From the NCBI GenBank assembly GCA_003428585.1, contig QVQC01000082.1:1-64000 (forward strand): a DNA stretch of 64,000 nt. Direction: 5' to 3'. The notes beneath the pieces are model-generated. The model was not told the DNA's origin. It did no database searches and was given only the letters and a program-made list of their open reading frames with translations. Both the position numbers and the translations under genes were made by a program. Within the stretch, counting starts at the first letter, position 1. Each line of letters opens with the position of its first letter. Source of the stretch: Nioella halotolerans (lineage in GTDB: Bacteria; Pseudomonadota; Alphaproteobacteria; Rhodobacterales; Rhodobacteraceae). This document shows, piece by piece, positions 7,859 through 16,371 of this stretch.

Positions 7859-10177
7859 ATGAGCATTCACGACGAAACCGAAGCCGATACCCGCGCCGAG
7901 CGCATAGACCCCGTCCTTGCGGCGGCGGGCTGGGGGCAGAATGGCTCGAAGGTTCGACGTGAGGTTATCTGTCCTGGACGCATCCAGTCGGGCGGCACGC
8001 GCGGCAAGGGGCTGTCTGCCGATTACGTGCTGATCCACAAGGGCCAGAAGCTCGCTGTTCTGGAAGCCAAGCGCGCAGGCGTCAGTCACCGCAGCGGCAT
8101 CGGCCAGGCCAAGGACTACGCCACCCGTCTTGGGTCTCGCTATGCCTACGCCTCAAACGGGCTGAGCTGGTATCAGATCGACATGGTGGGCGGGGCTGAA
8201 GGCGACTTGGACTTGCCCTTCCCAACGCCCGATGAACTATGGGATCGCACCTTTGCCGATCAAAACGACTGGCGCGAGCGTTTTGGTGCCGTCGATTTCG
8301 AGACGGACGGCGGTAAGTGGGAGCTACGCTACTACCAGCACAATGCCATCACCGCCGCGCTTGAGGCCGTGGCCAAGGGCGACCGCCGCATCCTCCTGAC
8401 ACTCGCCACGGGCACTGGCAAAACCTCCATCGCTTTCCAGATCGCGTGGAAGCTGTTTCAGGCCAAGTGGAACCTGTCGGGCGAGCCGGTGCGCCGCCCG
8501 CGTATCCTGTTCCTCGCCGACCGCAATATACTTGCCGATCAGGCCTATAACGCCTTTTCCGCCTTTCCAAATGACGCGGTGACGCGCATCGACCCCGATA
8601 CGATCCGCAAGAACCGTGGCAAGCCGCCGAAGAATGCGAGCCTGTTCTTCACGATCTTTCAGACCTTCATGACCGGTGAAGGTGAGCCAATTTTCCGGCA
8701 GTATGACCCGGATTTCTTCGATTTCATCGTGATCGACGAATGCCACCGGGGCGGGGCCAAGGACGAAAGCGAATGGCGCAGGCTGCTGGAGTATTTCGAA
8801 CCCGCCGCCCAGCTTGGCCTGACCGCCACGCCCAAGCGCAAGCACAACGCCGACACCTATGCCTATTTCGGCGAACCCGCCTACACCTACGCCCTGCGCA
8901 ACGGGATCGAGGATGGCTTCCTGACGCCGTTCAAGGTGTGCCAGATGGTCAGCACCATCGACGAATATGTTTTCGACGGCGCGGATGAGCTGGTCGCGGG
9001 TGAAGCCGAGCTTGGGCAAACCTTCACCGAGGGTGATTTCAACACCCGAATTGTCATCAAAGACCGCGAATTGAGCCGCGTTCAGGAATTCATGAACCAG
9101 ATCGACCAGCGCGAGAAGGCCATCGTGTTCTGCGCCACGCAGGAGCACGCCGCCCTTGTGCGCGACCTGATCAATCAGGTGAAGACTAGCAACCACCCCG
9201 ACTATTGCCACCGCGTCACGGCGGAGGACGGGGCCATCGGCGAACAATGGCTGCGCGACTTTCAGGACAACGACAAGACGATCCCGACGATCCTGACGAC
9301 CTCGCAAAAGCTCTCGACCGGGGTGGATGCGCGCAACGTGCGCCACATCGTGTTGATGCGCCCGGTGCGCTCCATGATCGAATTCAAGCAGATCATCGGG
9401 CGCGGCACCCGCACCTATGAGGGCAAGGATTTCTTCACGATCTGGGATTTCGTGAAGGCGCATGAGAATTTCAACGATCCCGACTGGGATGGCGAGCCGC
9501 TTGACCCCGAGCCGCCACGCCCCCCGCGCACGCCGGAAGATGTTGAAACACCCAAAGAGCCAGAAGACCCGACCGGCGAGGATGACGATGGCCCCACCGA
9601 AAAGATCGAGGTCACGCTGTCTGACGGCAAGGTCCGGCAGATCGCCTATCTTGCCTCGACGACCTATTGGGGACCGGACGGCAAACCGATGTCTGCGCAA
9701 GAGTTTCTTGAAAGGTTGGTCGGAGATTTGACCGAGGTTGTGTCAGATGAAGACCAGCTTCGCACAATCTGGAGCAACCCCGACACCCGAGGCCGGTTTC
9801 TCGGGCAGCTTGCGGATCGGGGCTATGATGCCGAACGGCTGAAAGTCATTCGTGGACTTGTGAACGCACCACAGAGCGACCTCTTTGACGTGCTGAGCTA
9901 TGCCTTGTTCACGACCCCGACCAAGACGCGCACGGAACGCGCGGATGATGTGCGCAACTCTGACGAGGGGCTGGCGCGTGGAGAAGTCAGGGACCTGTTG
10001 CTGGGAATTCTTGCCGCCTATGAAAAGCGCGGTGAAAGCGAGTTGGCCACCGACAGGCTTGGGCAGTTCCTGGCCGCGCGATATGGCAGCGTCAGCGAAG
10101 GGAAAAACACCTTCGGCGGGTTGAAGCCTGTAAGTGACGCTTTCCGCTCTATGCAGGAAGCTCTCTACTCTAAATAG
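7859..10177 (+). CDS. hsdR: Type I restriction endonuclease / translocase subunit
   Basis: HsdR cuts unmethylated DNA after ATP-driven translocation. The N-terminal nuclease shows Asp55 and Glu69-Ala-Lys71 of the PD-(D/E)xK core. The motor shows Walker A ATGTGKT (183-189), DECH (293-296) and TATP (322-325), then a second RecA-like domain with IIGRGTRTY near 515. A Pro/Glu/Asp-rich linker (about 540-580) joins the C-terminal HsdR domain. At 772 residues it is near the shorter type IB (EcoAI/EcoEI-like) length rather than EcoKI. It begins 17 bases after hsdS. All catalytic motifs are present, so the system looks functional. Confidence 0.94.
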   Translation: MSIHDETEADTRAERIDPVLAAAGWGQNGSKVRREVICPGRIQSGGTRGKGLSADYVLIHKGQKLAVLEAKRAGVSHRSGIGQAKDYATRLGSRYAYASNGLSWYQIDMVGGAEGDLDLPFPTPDELWDRTFADQNDWRERFGAVDFETDGGKWELRYYQHNAITAALEAVAKGDRRILLTLATGTGKTSIAFQIAWKLFQAKWNLSGEPVRRPRILFLADRNILADQAYNAFSAFPNDAVTRIDPDTIRKNRGKPPKNASLFFTIFQTFMTGEGEPIFRQYDPDFFDFIVIDECHRGGAKDESEWRRLLEYFEPAAQLGLTATPKRKHNADTYAYFGEPAYTYALRNGIEDGFLTPFKVCQMVSTIDEYVFDGADELVAGEAELGQTFTEGDFNTRIVIKDRELSRVQEFMNQIDQREKAIVFCATQEHAALVRDLINQVKTSNHPDYCHRVTAEDGAIGEQWLRDFQDNDKTIPTILTTSQKLSTGVDARNVRHIVLMRPVRSMIEFKQIIGRGTRTYEGKDFFTIWDFVKAHENFNDPDWDGEPLDPEPPRPPRTPEDVETPKEPEDPTGEDDDGPTEKIEVTLSDGKVRQIAYLASTTYWGPDGKPMSAQEFLERLVGDLTEVVSDEDQLRTIWSNPDTRGRFLGQLADRGYDAERLKVIRGLVNAPQSDLFDVLSYALFTTPTKTRTERADDVRNSDEGLARGEVRDLLLGILAAYEKRGESELATDRLGQFLAARYGSVSEGKNTFGGLKPVSDAFRSMQEALYSK

Positions 10178-10510
10178 GCATTGGTATCGCGCGGGACATG
10201 GTTGACCGTGTCTTCACCTGACGGCCAGCTGGCTTTTGTCGGTTTTGTCGGTTTTGTCCCCGGAAAGGTAAGAGTTCTTGAAGGGGCAGCCTTCGCGAAG
10301 CGCAGGTATCATCTGGGGGTCCGACTTAACGCTTCTCGCTTCGGGTGCCGACGATTGTAGCGTTGCCGAGCTTCCCCCTCCGCTTGACTAGGTTACAAGT
10401 CTGCGGGCGGCTCAGGACGCTGCATCAAGCGCAAAAGGGTGGATATTTAGGGGGATAAAATAAAAGCCCTGAGCGTTTTATTGTTTATTTTCAATACTTT
10501 AGTCTTTTAA
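10178..10510. other. Non-coding right end of the integrated element
   Basis: No gene is seen between hsdR and the att repeat. The stretch holds three 9-base direct repeats (10234-10260, units TTTTGTCGG, TTTTGTCGG, TTTTGTCCC), the 13-base aagggtggatatt at 10435-10447 that also precedes the integrase, and an AT-rich inverted repeat AATAAAA/TTTTATT at 10459-10482. These are plausible origin or recombination sites; none is proven. Confidence 0.5.
10234..10260. repeat. Three 9-base tandem repeats, iteron-like
   Basis: Units TTTTGTCGG, TTTTGTCGG and TTTTGTCCC stand head to tail 57 bases after the hsdR stop. The same block in inverted orientation, with one mismatch in 27 bases, lies at 1573-1599 at the start of the unknown gene after the integrase. 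Iteron-type origins of satellites look like this, but the role is inference. Confidence 0.5.
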
Positions 10511-10528
10511 AATGGTGCCCGGGGGCGG
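10511..10528. repeat. Inner attachment-site copy overlapping the tRNA-Phe 3' end
   Basis: This is the second copy of the 18-base direct repeat found at 212-229. It covers the last 16 bases of the tRNA gene, including the encoded CCA, plus two bases, so the tRNA stays intact after insertion. Confidence 0.9.
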
Positions 10529-10587
10529 AATCGAACCACCGACACGAGGATTTTCAATCCACTGCTCTACCCCTGAGCTACCCGGGC
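10513..10587 (-). tRNA. tRNA-Phe (anticodon GAA)
   Basis: A complete 75-base cloverleaf can be folded on the minus strand. The acceptor stem is GCCCGGG/CCCGGGC with encoded CCA. The D-stem is GCTC/GAGC, the anticodon loop is TTGAAAA giving GAA (Phe), and the T-arm has GGTTCGATTCC. The anticodon stem reads GTGGA/TCCTC, leaving a U-U mismatch at the second pair (positions 28-42); the other pairs are sound. It is the integration target of the element on its 3' side. Confidence 0.95.
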
Positions 10588-11205
10588 ACGGGTGCGGGCC
10601 ATCCGGTCCGCTGGGTGACCGCGTTCTAGGGGGTTCGGATAAGGCTGTCCATAGGGTTCGCGCGTTTTTTTGACACCCATCCCGGATCGGGCAAGCGAGA
10701 CCGTCGCAACAACTTTCAAAGGTCGGATCAGCCTGTCTGGAGCATCCGCCCCCGGCTGCATCGGCGCCGGCGGCAAGGCGATCGGCGGACCGGCAACGCC
10801 GCATTCCGGGCGCGCAGCCTTGGCCCATTGTCAATGGCGTGCCAACCTGCAGCCACGGCATAGGCAGGGGCATGGCGGGCCGGTCATCGATCCCGTAGAT
10901 CGAAGCATTTGCAAAAAGAGCACCGGCAGCCCGACAAGACGCCGATGCCCCGCCTGCACCGCCGTGTCGGGCGATGCGTGCCAATTTCATCCGGCACAAG
11001 GGCGCCGCGATCCGACCGCGGCGGTTCGAGAGGTGGTGAGACGGGATGACAAGCTTCGCAGCAAGCAGGACCCCGACGGCCGGGAATTCGACCGCCGCGC
11101 TCGCCGCTGGTCCGCCGATGGTCACTGCCCCCTTGCGGGCTTGACGAAAGGCGCGCTTTTGCCGCTCCTGTCTCCATCGCGCGAGGCGATGCAGCAAGGG
11201 GGGCG
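10588..11205. other. Long gap with no supported gene
   Basis: About 618 bases between the tRNA and the sulfatase gene. Open frames exist on both strands (for example 10670-11209 plus and 10884-11246 minus), but they overlap each other, lack convincing ribosome binding sites and have compositions expected of chance frames in GC-rich DNA. The tRNA promoter should lie in the leftmost 100 bases. The rest could be decayed sequence. Confidence 0.5.
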
Positions 11206-12873
11206 ATGATGACCGCGACGCCAAGGATGAACATTCTTTTCATCATGTATGACCAGCTGCGTTTCGATTACCTCGGCTGCGCCGGGCATCCGCATCTGAA
11301 GACACCGAATTTCGACCGCGTCGCGGCGAAGGGCGTGCGTTTTACCAACGTCTATGTGCAATCGCCGATCTGCGGCGCCTCGCGGATGTGTTTCTATACC
11401 GGGCGCTATACGTCATCGCACGGGGCGGCGTGGAACGGCTTTCCCCTCAGGGTTGGCGAACACACGCTGGGCGATCACCTGCGCCGGCTTGGCATGGGCT
11501 GCTGGCTGATCGGCAAAACCCACATGAAGGCCGATGCCGAGGGCATGGAACGGCTCGGCCTCGCCCCGGACAGCGTGATCGGCGCGCGACAGGCGGAATG
11601 CGGGTTCGATGTCTGGCAGCGTGACGATGGACTCTGGGGCGAGGGGCCGGACGGCTTCTATGACGAAAAGCGCAGCCCCTATAACGAGTACCTCAAGTCC
11701 AAGGGTTATCCCGGCCACAACCCTTGGTCGGATTTTGCCAATGCCGGTGTCGATGAGGCGGGCGACCTCGCCTCGGGCTGGATGTTCATGAATGCCGACA
11801 AGCCCGCCAATATCGCCGAGAAAGACAGCGAGACACCGTGGCTGACCGGCGAGGCCATGCGTTTCATCGATCAGGCCGAGGGGCCGTGGTGCGCCCATCT
11901 TTCCTATATCAAGCCGCACTGGCCTTATATCGTGCCCGCCCCCTACCACGACATGTATGGCCCCGACCACGTGCCCGCCGCCACCCGCCATGAAATGGAG
12001 CGCGAGGATCCGCACCCGGTCTATGATGCCTTCATGTCCAACAGGATCGGGCAGGCCTTTCAGCGCGAGGAGGTCCGCCAGAAGGTCATCCCGGCCTATA
12101 TGGGCCTGATCAAGCAGGCCGATGACCAGCTTGGGCGTCTTCTCGATCATCTGGAGGCGTCGGGGCGGATGGAGGACACGATGATCGTGCTGACCTCGGA
12201 CCACGGCGATTACCTCGGCGATCACTGGCTGGGCGAGAAAGACCTGTTTCACGACCCTTCCGTGAAGATCCCGATGATCATCCACGACCCGCGGGCGGAG
12301 GCCGACGCCACCCGCGGCACCACCTGCGACGCGCCGGTCGAATCCATCGACCTTGCCGCCACCTTCATAGAGGCGGCGGGCGGTGCGGTGCCGCGCCATA
12401 TCGTCGAGGGCCGCTCGCTCATGCCGTGGCTACGCGGCGACACCCCGGATTGGCGGCGCTACGTCGTCAGCGAATACGACTACTCCGCAACACCGCAATG
12501 CGTGAAACTGGGGCTGGCGCCGAAGGACGCGCGGCTGTTCATGGTGTTCGACGGGCGATGGAAACTGATACACGCGGAGGGCGGCTTTCGCCCGATGCTG
12601 TTCGATCTGCAAACGGACCCCGAGGAATTCAACGATCTGGCCAAGGCGGGGGACCACCCCGAGCTTGACGGGCTTTACAAATATCTCGCCGAATGGGGGC
12701 GGCGTCAGGCGCAGCGCGTGACACGGTCCGATGAACAGATCATCGCCGGGCGCGGGGCCTCCATGCGCAAGGGAATCCTGCCATTTCTCGCCGACGGCTC
12801 GGAGGTCGATGCCGAATTGACCCAGCCCCTGCGCGGCAAAGCGCCCCCACGCCCGGACAGGACCGGCGGATAA
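11206..12873 (+). CDS. Sulfatase-family hydrolase (formylglycine type)
   Basis: This 555-residue cytoplasmic-looking protein has the alkaline phosphatase/sulfatase fold. It would cleave a sulfate or phosphonate ester. Visible motifs are the metal ligand Asp16 in MYDQ, the nucleophile motif C56-G-A-S-R60 followed by FYTGRY, an IGKTHMK segment, and SDHGDYLGDHWLGEKDLFHD, the usual metal/active-site block, near residue 330. Position +2 after the Cys is Ala, where most sulfatases have Pro; a formylglycine-generating enzyme must still modify the Cys. There is no signal peptide. A GGGGGG run precedes tandem ATGs at 11206 and 11209. Arylsulfatase, choline-sulfatase and phosphonate monoester hydrolase relatives cannot be told apart here. 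Confidence 0.85.
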   Translation: MMTATPRMNILFIMYDQLRFDYLGCAGHPHLKTPNFDRVAAKGVRFTNVYVQSPICGASRMCFYTGRYTSSHGAAWNGFPLRVGEHTLGDHLRRLGMGCWLIGKTHMKADAEGMERLGLAPDSVIGARQAECGFDVWQRDDGLWGEGPDGFYDEKRSPYNEYLKSKGYPGHNPWSDFANAGVDEAGDLASGWMFMNADKPANIAEKDSETPWLTGEAMRFIDQAEGPWCAHLSYIKPHWPYIVPAPYHDMYGPDHVPAATRHEMEREDPHPVYDAFMSNRIGQAFQREEVRQKVIPAYMGLIKQADDQLGRLLDHLEASGRMEDTMIVLTSDHGDYLGDHWLGEKDLFHDPSVKIPMIIHDPRAEADATRGTTCDAPVESIDLAATFIEAAGGAVPRHIVEGRSLMPWLRGDTPDWRRYVVSEYDYSATPQCVKLGLAPKDARLFMVFDGRWKLIHAEGGFRPMLFDLQTDPEEFNDLAKAGDHPELDGLYKYLAEWGRRQAQRVTRSDEQIIAGRGASMRKGILPFLADGSEVDAELTQPLRGKAPPRPDRTGG

Positions 12874-13002
12874 GTGCGCGTGTCATGCGGGGCACACTGT
12901 TTTGTGAGCACAAATATCCCGCCCGGATCTTGTTGCGCAGGGGGGATACCGACTATCTATGCCGATGATTGACCAAACCGATTAGTGCCCGGAGCTTTAC
13001 CG

Positions 13003-13656
13003 ATGCTGACCCGACGCCATTTCATCATGACAAGCGCGGCCCTGTTTTCCGCGCCGCTTGCCGGTCCGGCATTCGCCTCCCCCGACCGTTGGGACGACTG
13101 GGACGCTGAGGTGACACCGGCAAATTTCGACCCGTCGACAAGCAACCCTTGGGGGTTGCACCCGCGGTTCCTGCCCCAGCGCGTGGAAGCCAACCCGCGC
13201 CTCACCCCCGGTGACATCCACGTCGATGCGGTGGCGCGCTACCTTTACCATATCGAGGAGGGCGGCACCGCGATGCGCTACGGGGTCGCCATCGGGCGGG
13301 GCGGGCTTTATGAACCCGGCACCTACACGATCCGCCGCAAGGCGCGCTGGCCGCAATGGACCCCGACCGCGAACATGATCGAACGCGAGCCGGAAAACTA
13401 CGCGGAATTCGCGGACGGTGTGCCCGGCGGGCCGACCAACCCGCTCGGCGCGCGGGCGCTGTACCTGTATGTCGGCAACCGCGACACCTATTTGCGCATC
13501 CATGGCACGCCGCAGCCATGGTCCATCGGGCGCCGCGCCAGTTCCGGCTGCGTCCGCATGGTGATGGCCCATATCATCGAGCTTTACGAGAACGTCGAAA
13601 CCGGCGTAACGGCGGTGCTTTACCCGGCCGAGGGCGGGGTTTCGGCGGTCAGCTGA
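13003..13656 (+). CDS. Exported L,D-transpeptidase (YkuD family)
   Basis: L,D-transpeptidases crosslink peptidoglycan or attach proteins to it in the periplasm. The 217-residue protein begins LTRRHF, a twin-arginine-like start, followed by a hydrophobic segment and an Ala-x-Ala cleavage site near residue 25. The catalytic YkuD motif is clear near the C-terminus: HGTPQPW, then SSGCVRM with the nucleophile Cys. I chose the ATG at 13003, which places the RR pair next to the N-terminus; 12985 would add six residues. Its last 37 bases overlap the 3' end of the convergent lipoprotein gene. Confidence 0.9.
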   Translation: MLTRRHFIMTSAALFSAPLAGPAFASPDRWDDWDAEVTPANFDPSTSNPWGLHPRFLPQRVEANPRLTPGDIHVDAVARYLYHIEEGGTAMRYGVAIGRGGLYEPGTYTIRRKARWPQWTPTANMIEREPENYAEFADGVPGGPTNPLGARALYLYVGNRDTYLRIHGTPQPWSIGRRASSGCVRMVMAHIIELYENVETGVTAVLYPAEGGVSAVS

Positions 13657-13970
13657 GCGGCCTCGGCATCGGTGATTCCGATATTCGGGCCTTCGGGCTG
13701 GCGGGTGCAGATCATCCGCCCCTCGACGGTGCGCAACGGCAGGTAGGTCGTTTCCACCGGCCCCTGCCAGCGGTACCAGTAGCAGCCGTCCTCGGGCATC
13801 AGCCGGATGGTGTCGAGCGGCTGCGCCGGGTCAAGCTGCGCCACGATATCCTCTGGCAATTCCGCCGCGACACCCGGCTCACCGTCGTCCATATCCTGCG
13901 GCTCTGGGGTGGCGCAGGCCGCGGTCAGCAACAGGGCGATGACGGGCGCGAGCGAAAGGGCGGATTTCAT
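13620..13970 (-). CDS. Small lipoprotein, unknown function
   Basis: A 116-residue protein with a clear lipoprotein signal: MKSALSLAPVIALLLTAAC, with Cys19 as the lipidated residue. The mature part is acidic, has two Cys (in DGCYWYRW and ICTRQP) that could form a disulfide, and no domain I recognise. It runs convergently into the L,D-transpeptidase gene with a 37-base overlap of coding ends, so each transcript is antisense to the other there. It is divergent from the dehydrogenase gene, which starts 211 bases away. Confidence 0.82.
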   Translation of the reverse strand: MKSALSLAPVIALLLTAACATPEPQDMDDGEPGVAAELPEDIVAQLDPAQPLDTIRLMPEDGCYWYRWQGPVETTYLPLRTVEGRMICTRQPEGPNIGITDAEAAQLTAETPPSAG

Positions 13971-14181
13971 GAATATTCTCCGAACTGGTCAGGCAGGATC
14001 CCGATAGCACAAGGGGACGTTGCGTCCAGACTTGGCGGATCACCTTGCCGTGTCAAGGCCAAGGCGCGCGCCCGCCCAGCTGGCGCGTTTCGGCCAAGAC
14101 GGGCCTTGGCCTCGCCGGCGAAACCCGGTTTAGTCGCCCCGATCCGAAAGCCCCAGCACCGCAGACCCGAAAGGCCCCGTC

Positions 14182-16371
14182 ATGGACCGCGCCGAGATCG
14201 TCCACGAAAACTTCCTGACCCGGGTGCCGGCGCGCGACTTCCCGCCCGGCAACCCGCCGACGCCCGGCCTCGCGCCGGAACTCGCGGTGGCGCTGTTTCG
14301 CGCGCAATGCCTGTCCCGCGCGCTCGACCGGGAAAGCCGGGCGATGCAGAAGGCGGGGCAAGGCTATTACACCATCGGTTCGTCCGGGCACGAGGGCATG
14401 GCCGCCGTCGCCGCTGCCTTGCACCCCACGGACCCGGCCTTCCTGCACTACCGCGACGCCGCCTTCCAGGTCGCGCGCAGCGATCAGGTACAGGGCCAGA
14501 CCATCACCTGGGACATGCTGCTATCCTTCGCCTGTTCGTCGGAAGACCCGATTTCCGGCGGACGGCATAAGGTGCTGGGCAGCCACGCGTTGACGATCCC
14601 TCCGCAAACCTCGACCATCGCAAGCCACTTGCCCAAGGCGGTCGGCGCCGCCTATTCCATCGGGCTGGCCCGCCGCCATCCGCCGGAACATCGCCATTAC
14701 GACCCCGACGCCATCGTGATGTGCAGCTTCGGCGACGCCTCGGCCAACCACTCCACCGCGCAAGGCGCGATCAACACGGCGGGCTGGACCTCGGTCCAAT
14801 CCGTGCCGCTGCCGCTTCTCTTCGTGTGCGAGGATAACGGCATCGGCATTTCCGTGAAGACCCCGCAAGGCTGGATCGCCGCCAGCATGCGTCACCGCCC
14901 CGGAATCAAGTTTTTCAGCGCCGATGGGCTGGACCTGTATGACACTTACCGGGTTGCGCAGCAGGCCGCCGACTATGTCCGCACGCGGCGCAAACCCGCC
15001 TTCCTGCACCTGCGCACGGTTCGGCTCTACGGCCATGCGGGCGCGGATGTGGCGGCAAGTTACCTGTCGAAGGAAGAGATTGAAACGGACGAGGCCAACG
15101 ACCCCCTGCTGCATTCCGCCCGCCTGCTGGATCAGGCCGGGGCGCTTCTCGCCGAGGAGGCGGCGCGCCTCTACGACGAAACCTGCGCCCGCGTTTCGCG
15201 CGTCGCCGCGGAGGCCGTGACCAGACCGCGCCTGAAAACGGCGTCGGACGTGATGGCCAGCCTTATCCCCCCGAAACGGGATTGCGCGCCCACCAACGGC
15301 CCCTCGGCGGAGGACCGCGCGGCGGTGTTCGGCGCGGACATGAAGGCCATGGAAACCCCGCAGCCGCTGTCGAAACTGCTCAACCTCGCGCTGACCGACC
15401 TGATGCTGGAACACCGTGAGATCGTGCTGATGGGCGAGGATGTGGGCCGCAAGGGCGGTGTCTATGGCGTGACACAAAAGCTGCAAGCGCGCTACGGGCC
15501 CGACCGGGTGATCGACACGTTGCTGGATGAACAATCCATCCTCGGCAACGCCATCGGCATGGCCGGGAATGGCTTTGTCCCGATCCCGGAAATCCAGTTC
15601 CTCGCCTACCTGCACAATGCCGAGGACCAGTTGAGGGGGGAGGCCGCCACCCTGCCCTTCTTCTCCAACGGGCAGTTCACCAACCCGATGGTGGTGCGCA
15701 TCGCCGGGCTTGGCTACCAGAAGGGCTTCGGCGGCCACTTTCACAATGACAACTCGCTGGCCGTGCTGCGCGATATCCCCGGCCTGATCCTTGCCTGCCC
15801 CTCCACCGGTGCGGACGCCGCATGCATGCTGCGCGAATGCGTGCGGCTGGCGCGCGAGGAACAGCGGCTGGTGGTCTTCGTGGAACCCATTGCGCTTTAT
15901 CCCATGCGCGATTTGCACGCGCCGGGCGATGGCGGCTGGATGACGCCCTACCCCGCGCCCGACCGCCGGATTGCCCTTGGCGAGATCGGCCAGCACGGCG
16001 ACGGGCAGGATCTGGCGATTATCACCTACGGCAATGGCCACTACCTGTCGCGGCAGGCGCAGGCCCGGCTGGAGGCGGATGGCTTGCGCAGCCGCGTGAT
16101 CGACCTGCGTTGGCTGGCACCCCTGCCGGTCGAGGCGATGCTGGCGGCGGTGCGGGACTGTGCCCATGTGCTGGTGGTCGATGAATGCCGCTTTACCGGC
16201 GGGCAGGCCGAGGCGCTGATGGCGCATCTGCACGAGGCGGGGATTGGCAGTTTCGCGCGGGTCACGGCCGCGGACAGCTTCATCGCCACCGGCCCGGCCT
16301 ACGGCGCGACCCTGCCCTCGGCGGATGGTATCTATCACGCGGCCAAGACACTGACGGGGGGCATGGCATGA
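14182..16371 (+). CDS. Fused E1 alpha-beta 2-oxoacid dehydrogenase (thiamine diphosphate dependent)
   Basis: This 729-residue protein joins both E1 subunits of a branched-chain-type 2-oxoacid dehydrogenase. The alpha half carries the ThDP/Mg motif GDASANHSTAQGAIN at about 184-198 and HEGMAAV near 70. The beta half starts near 395 and shows MGEDVGRKGGVYG and the acidic LDEQSILGNAIGMAGNG block. E1 decarboxylates a 2-oxoacid and passes the acyl group to a lipoyl E2. No E2 or E3 gene is adjacent. Instead the stop overlaps (ATGA) a malonyltransferase-like gene. Substrate is uncertain; 2-oxoisovalerate-type is the nearest family label. Confidence 0.9.
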   Translation: MDRAEIVHENFLTRVPARDFPPGNPPTPGLAPELAVALFRAQCLSRALDRESRAMQKAGQGYYTIGSSGHEGMAAVAAALHPTDPAFLHYRDAAFQVARSDQVQGQTITWDMLLSFACSSEDPISGGRHKVLGSHALTIPPQTSTIASHLPKAVGAAYSIGLARRHPPEHRHYDPDAIVMCSFGDASANHSTAQGAINTAGWTSVQSVPLPLLFVCEDNGIGISVKTPQGWIAASMRHRPGIKFFSADGLDLYDTYRVAQQAADYVRTRRKPAFLHLRTVRLYGHAGADVAASYLSKEEIETDEANDPLLHSARLLDQAGALLAEEAARLYDETCARVSRVAAEAVTRPRLKTASDVMASLIPPKRDCAPTNGPSAEDRAAVFGADMKAMETPQPLSKLLNLALTDLMLEHREIVLMGEDVGRKGGVYGVTQKLQARYGPDRVIDTLLDEQSILGNAIGMAGNGFVPIPEIQFLAYLHNAEDQLRGEAATLPFFSNGQFTNPMVVRIAGLGYQKGFGGHFHNDNSLAVLRDIPGLILACPSTGADAACMLRECVRLAREEQRLVVFVEPIALYPMRDLHAPGDGGWMTPYPAPDRRIALGEIGQHGDGQDLAIITYGNGHYLSRQAQARLEADGLRSRVIDLRWLAPLPVEAMLAAVRDCAHVLVVDECRFTGGQAEALMAHLHEAGIGSFARVTAADSFIATGPAYGATLPSADGIYHAAKTLTGGMA

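Larger units (their letters stand above)
212..10528. mobile_element. Integrative element in tRNA-Phe carrying a type I restriction-modification system
   Basis: The element is bounded by an 18-bp direct repeat of the tRNA-Phe 3' end. All genes run rightward: integrase, unknown protein, AlpA-like regulator, Toprim primase-like protein, DUF3987 protein, then hsdM, hsdS and hsdR. Base composition is visibly less GC-rich than the chromosome beyond the tRNA, especially around 1600-2400, 3530-4500 and 6650-7800. Integrase, AlpA and a primase-like pair without virion or conjugation genes resembles P4-type phage satellites and other small integrative elements. The integrase sits at the end away from the intact tRNA. 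The satellite label is inference; the boundaries are seen directly. Confidence 0.88.

Noticed and set aside
10670..11209. 180-codon open frame between tRNA-Phe and the sulfatase gene
   Set aside because: No ribosome binding site, no domain, composition of a chance GC-rich frame, and it overlaps another open frame on the other strand.
10884..11246. Minus-strand frame with a signal-peptide-like start (MKRMFILGVAVI)
   Set aside because: The hydrophobic start is antisense to the well supported N-terminus of the sulfatase and the rest is Arg/Gly-rich with no pattern.
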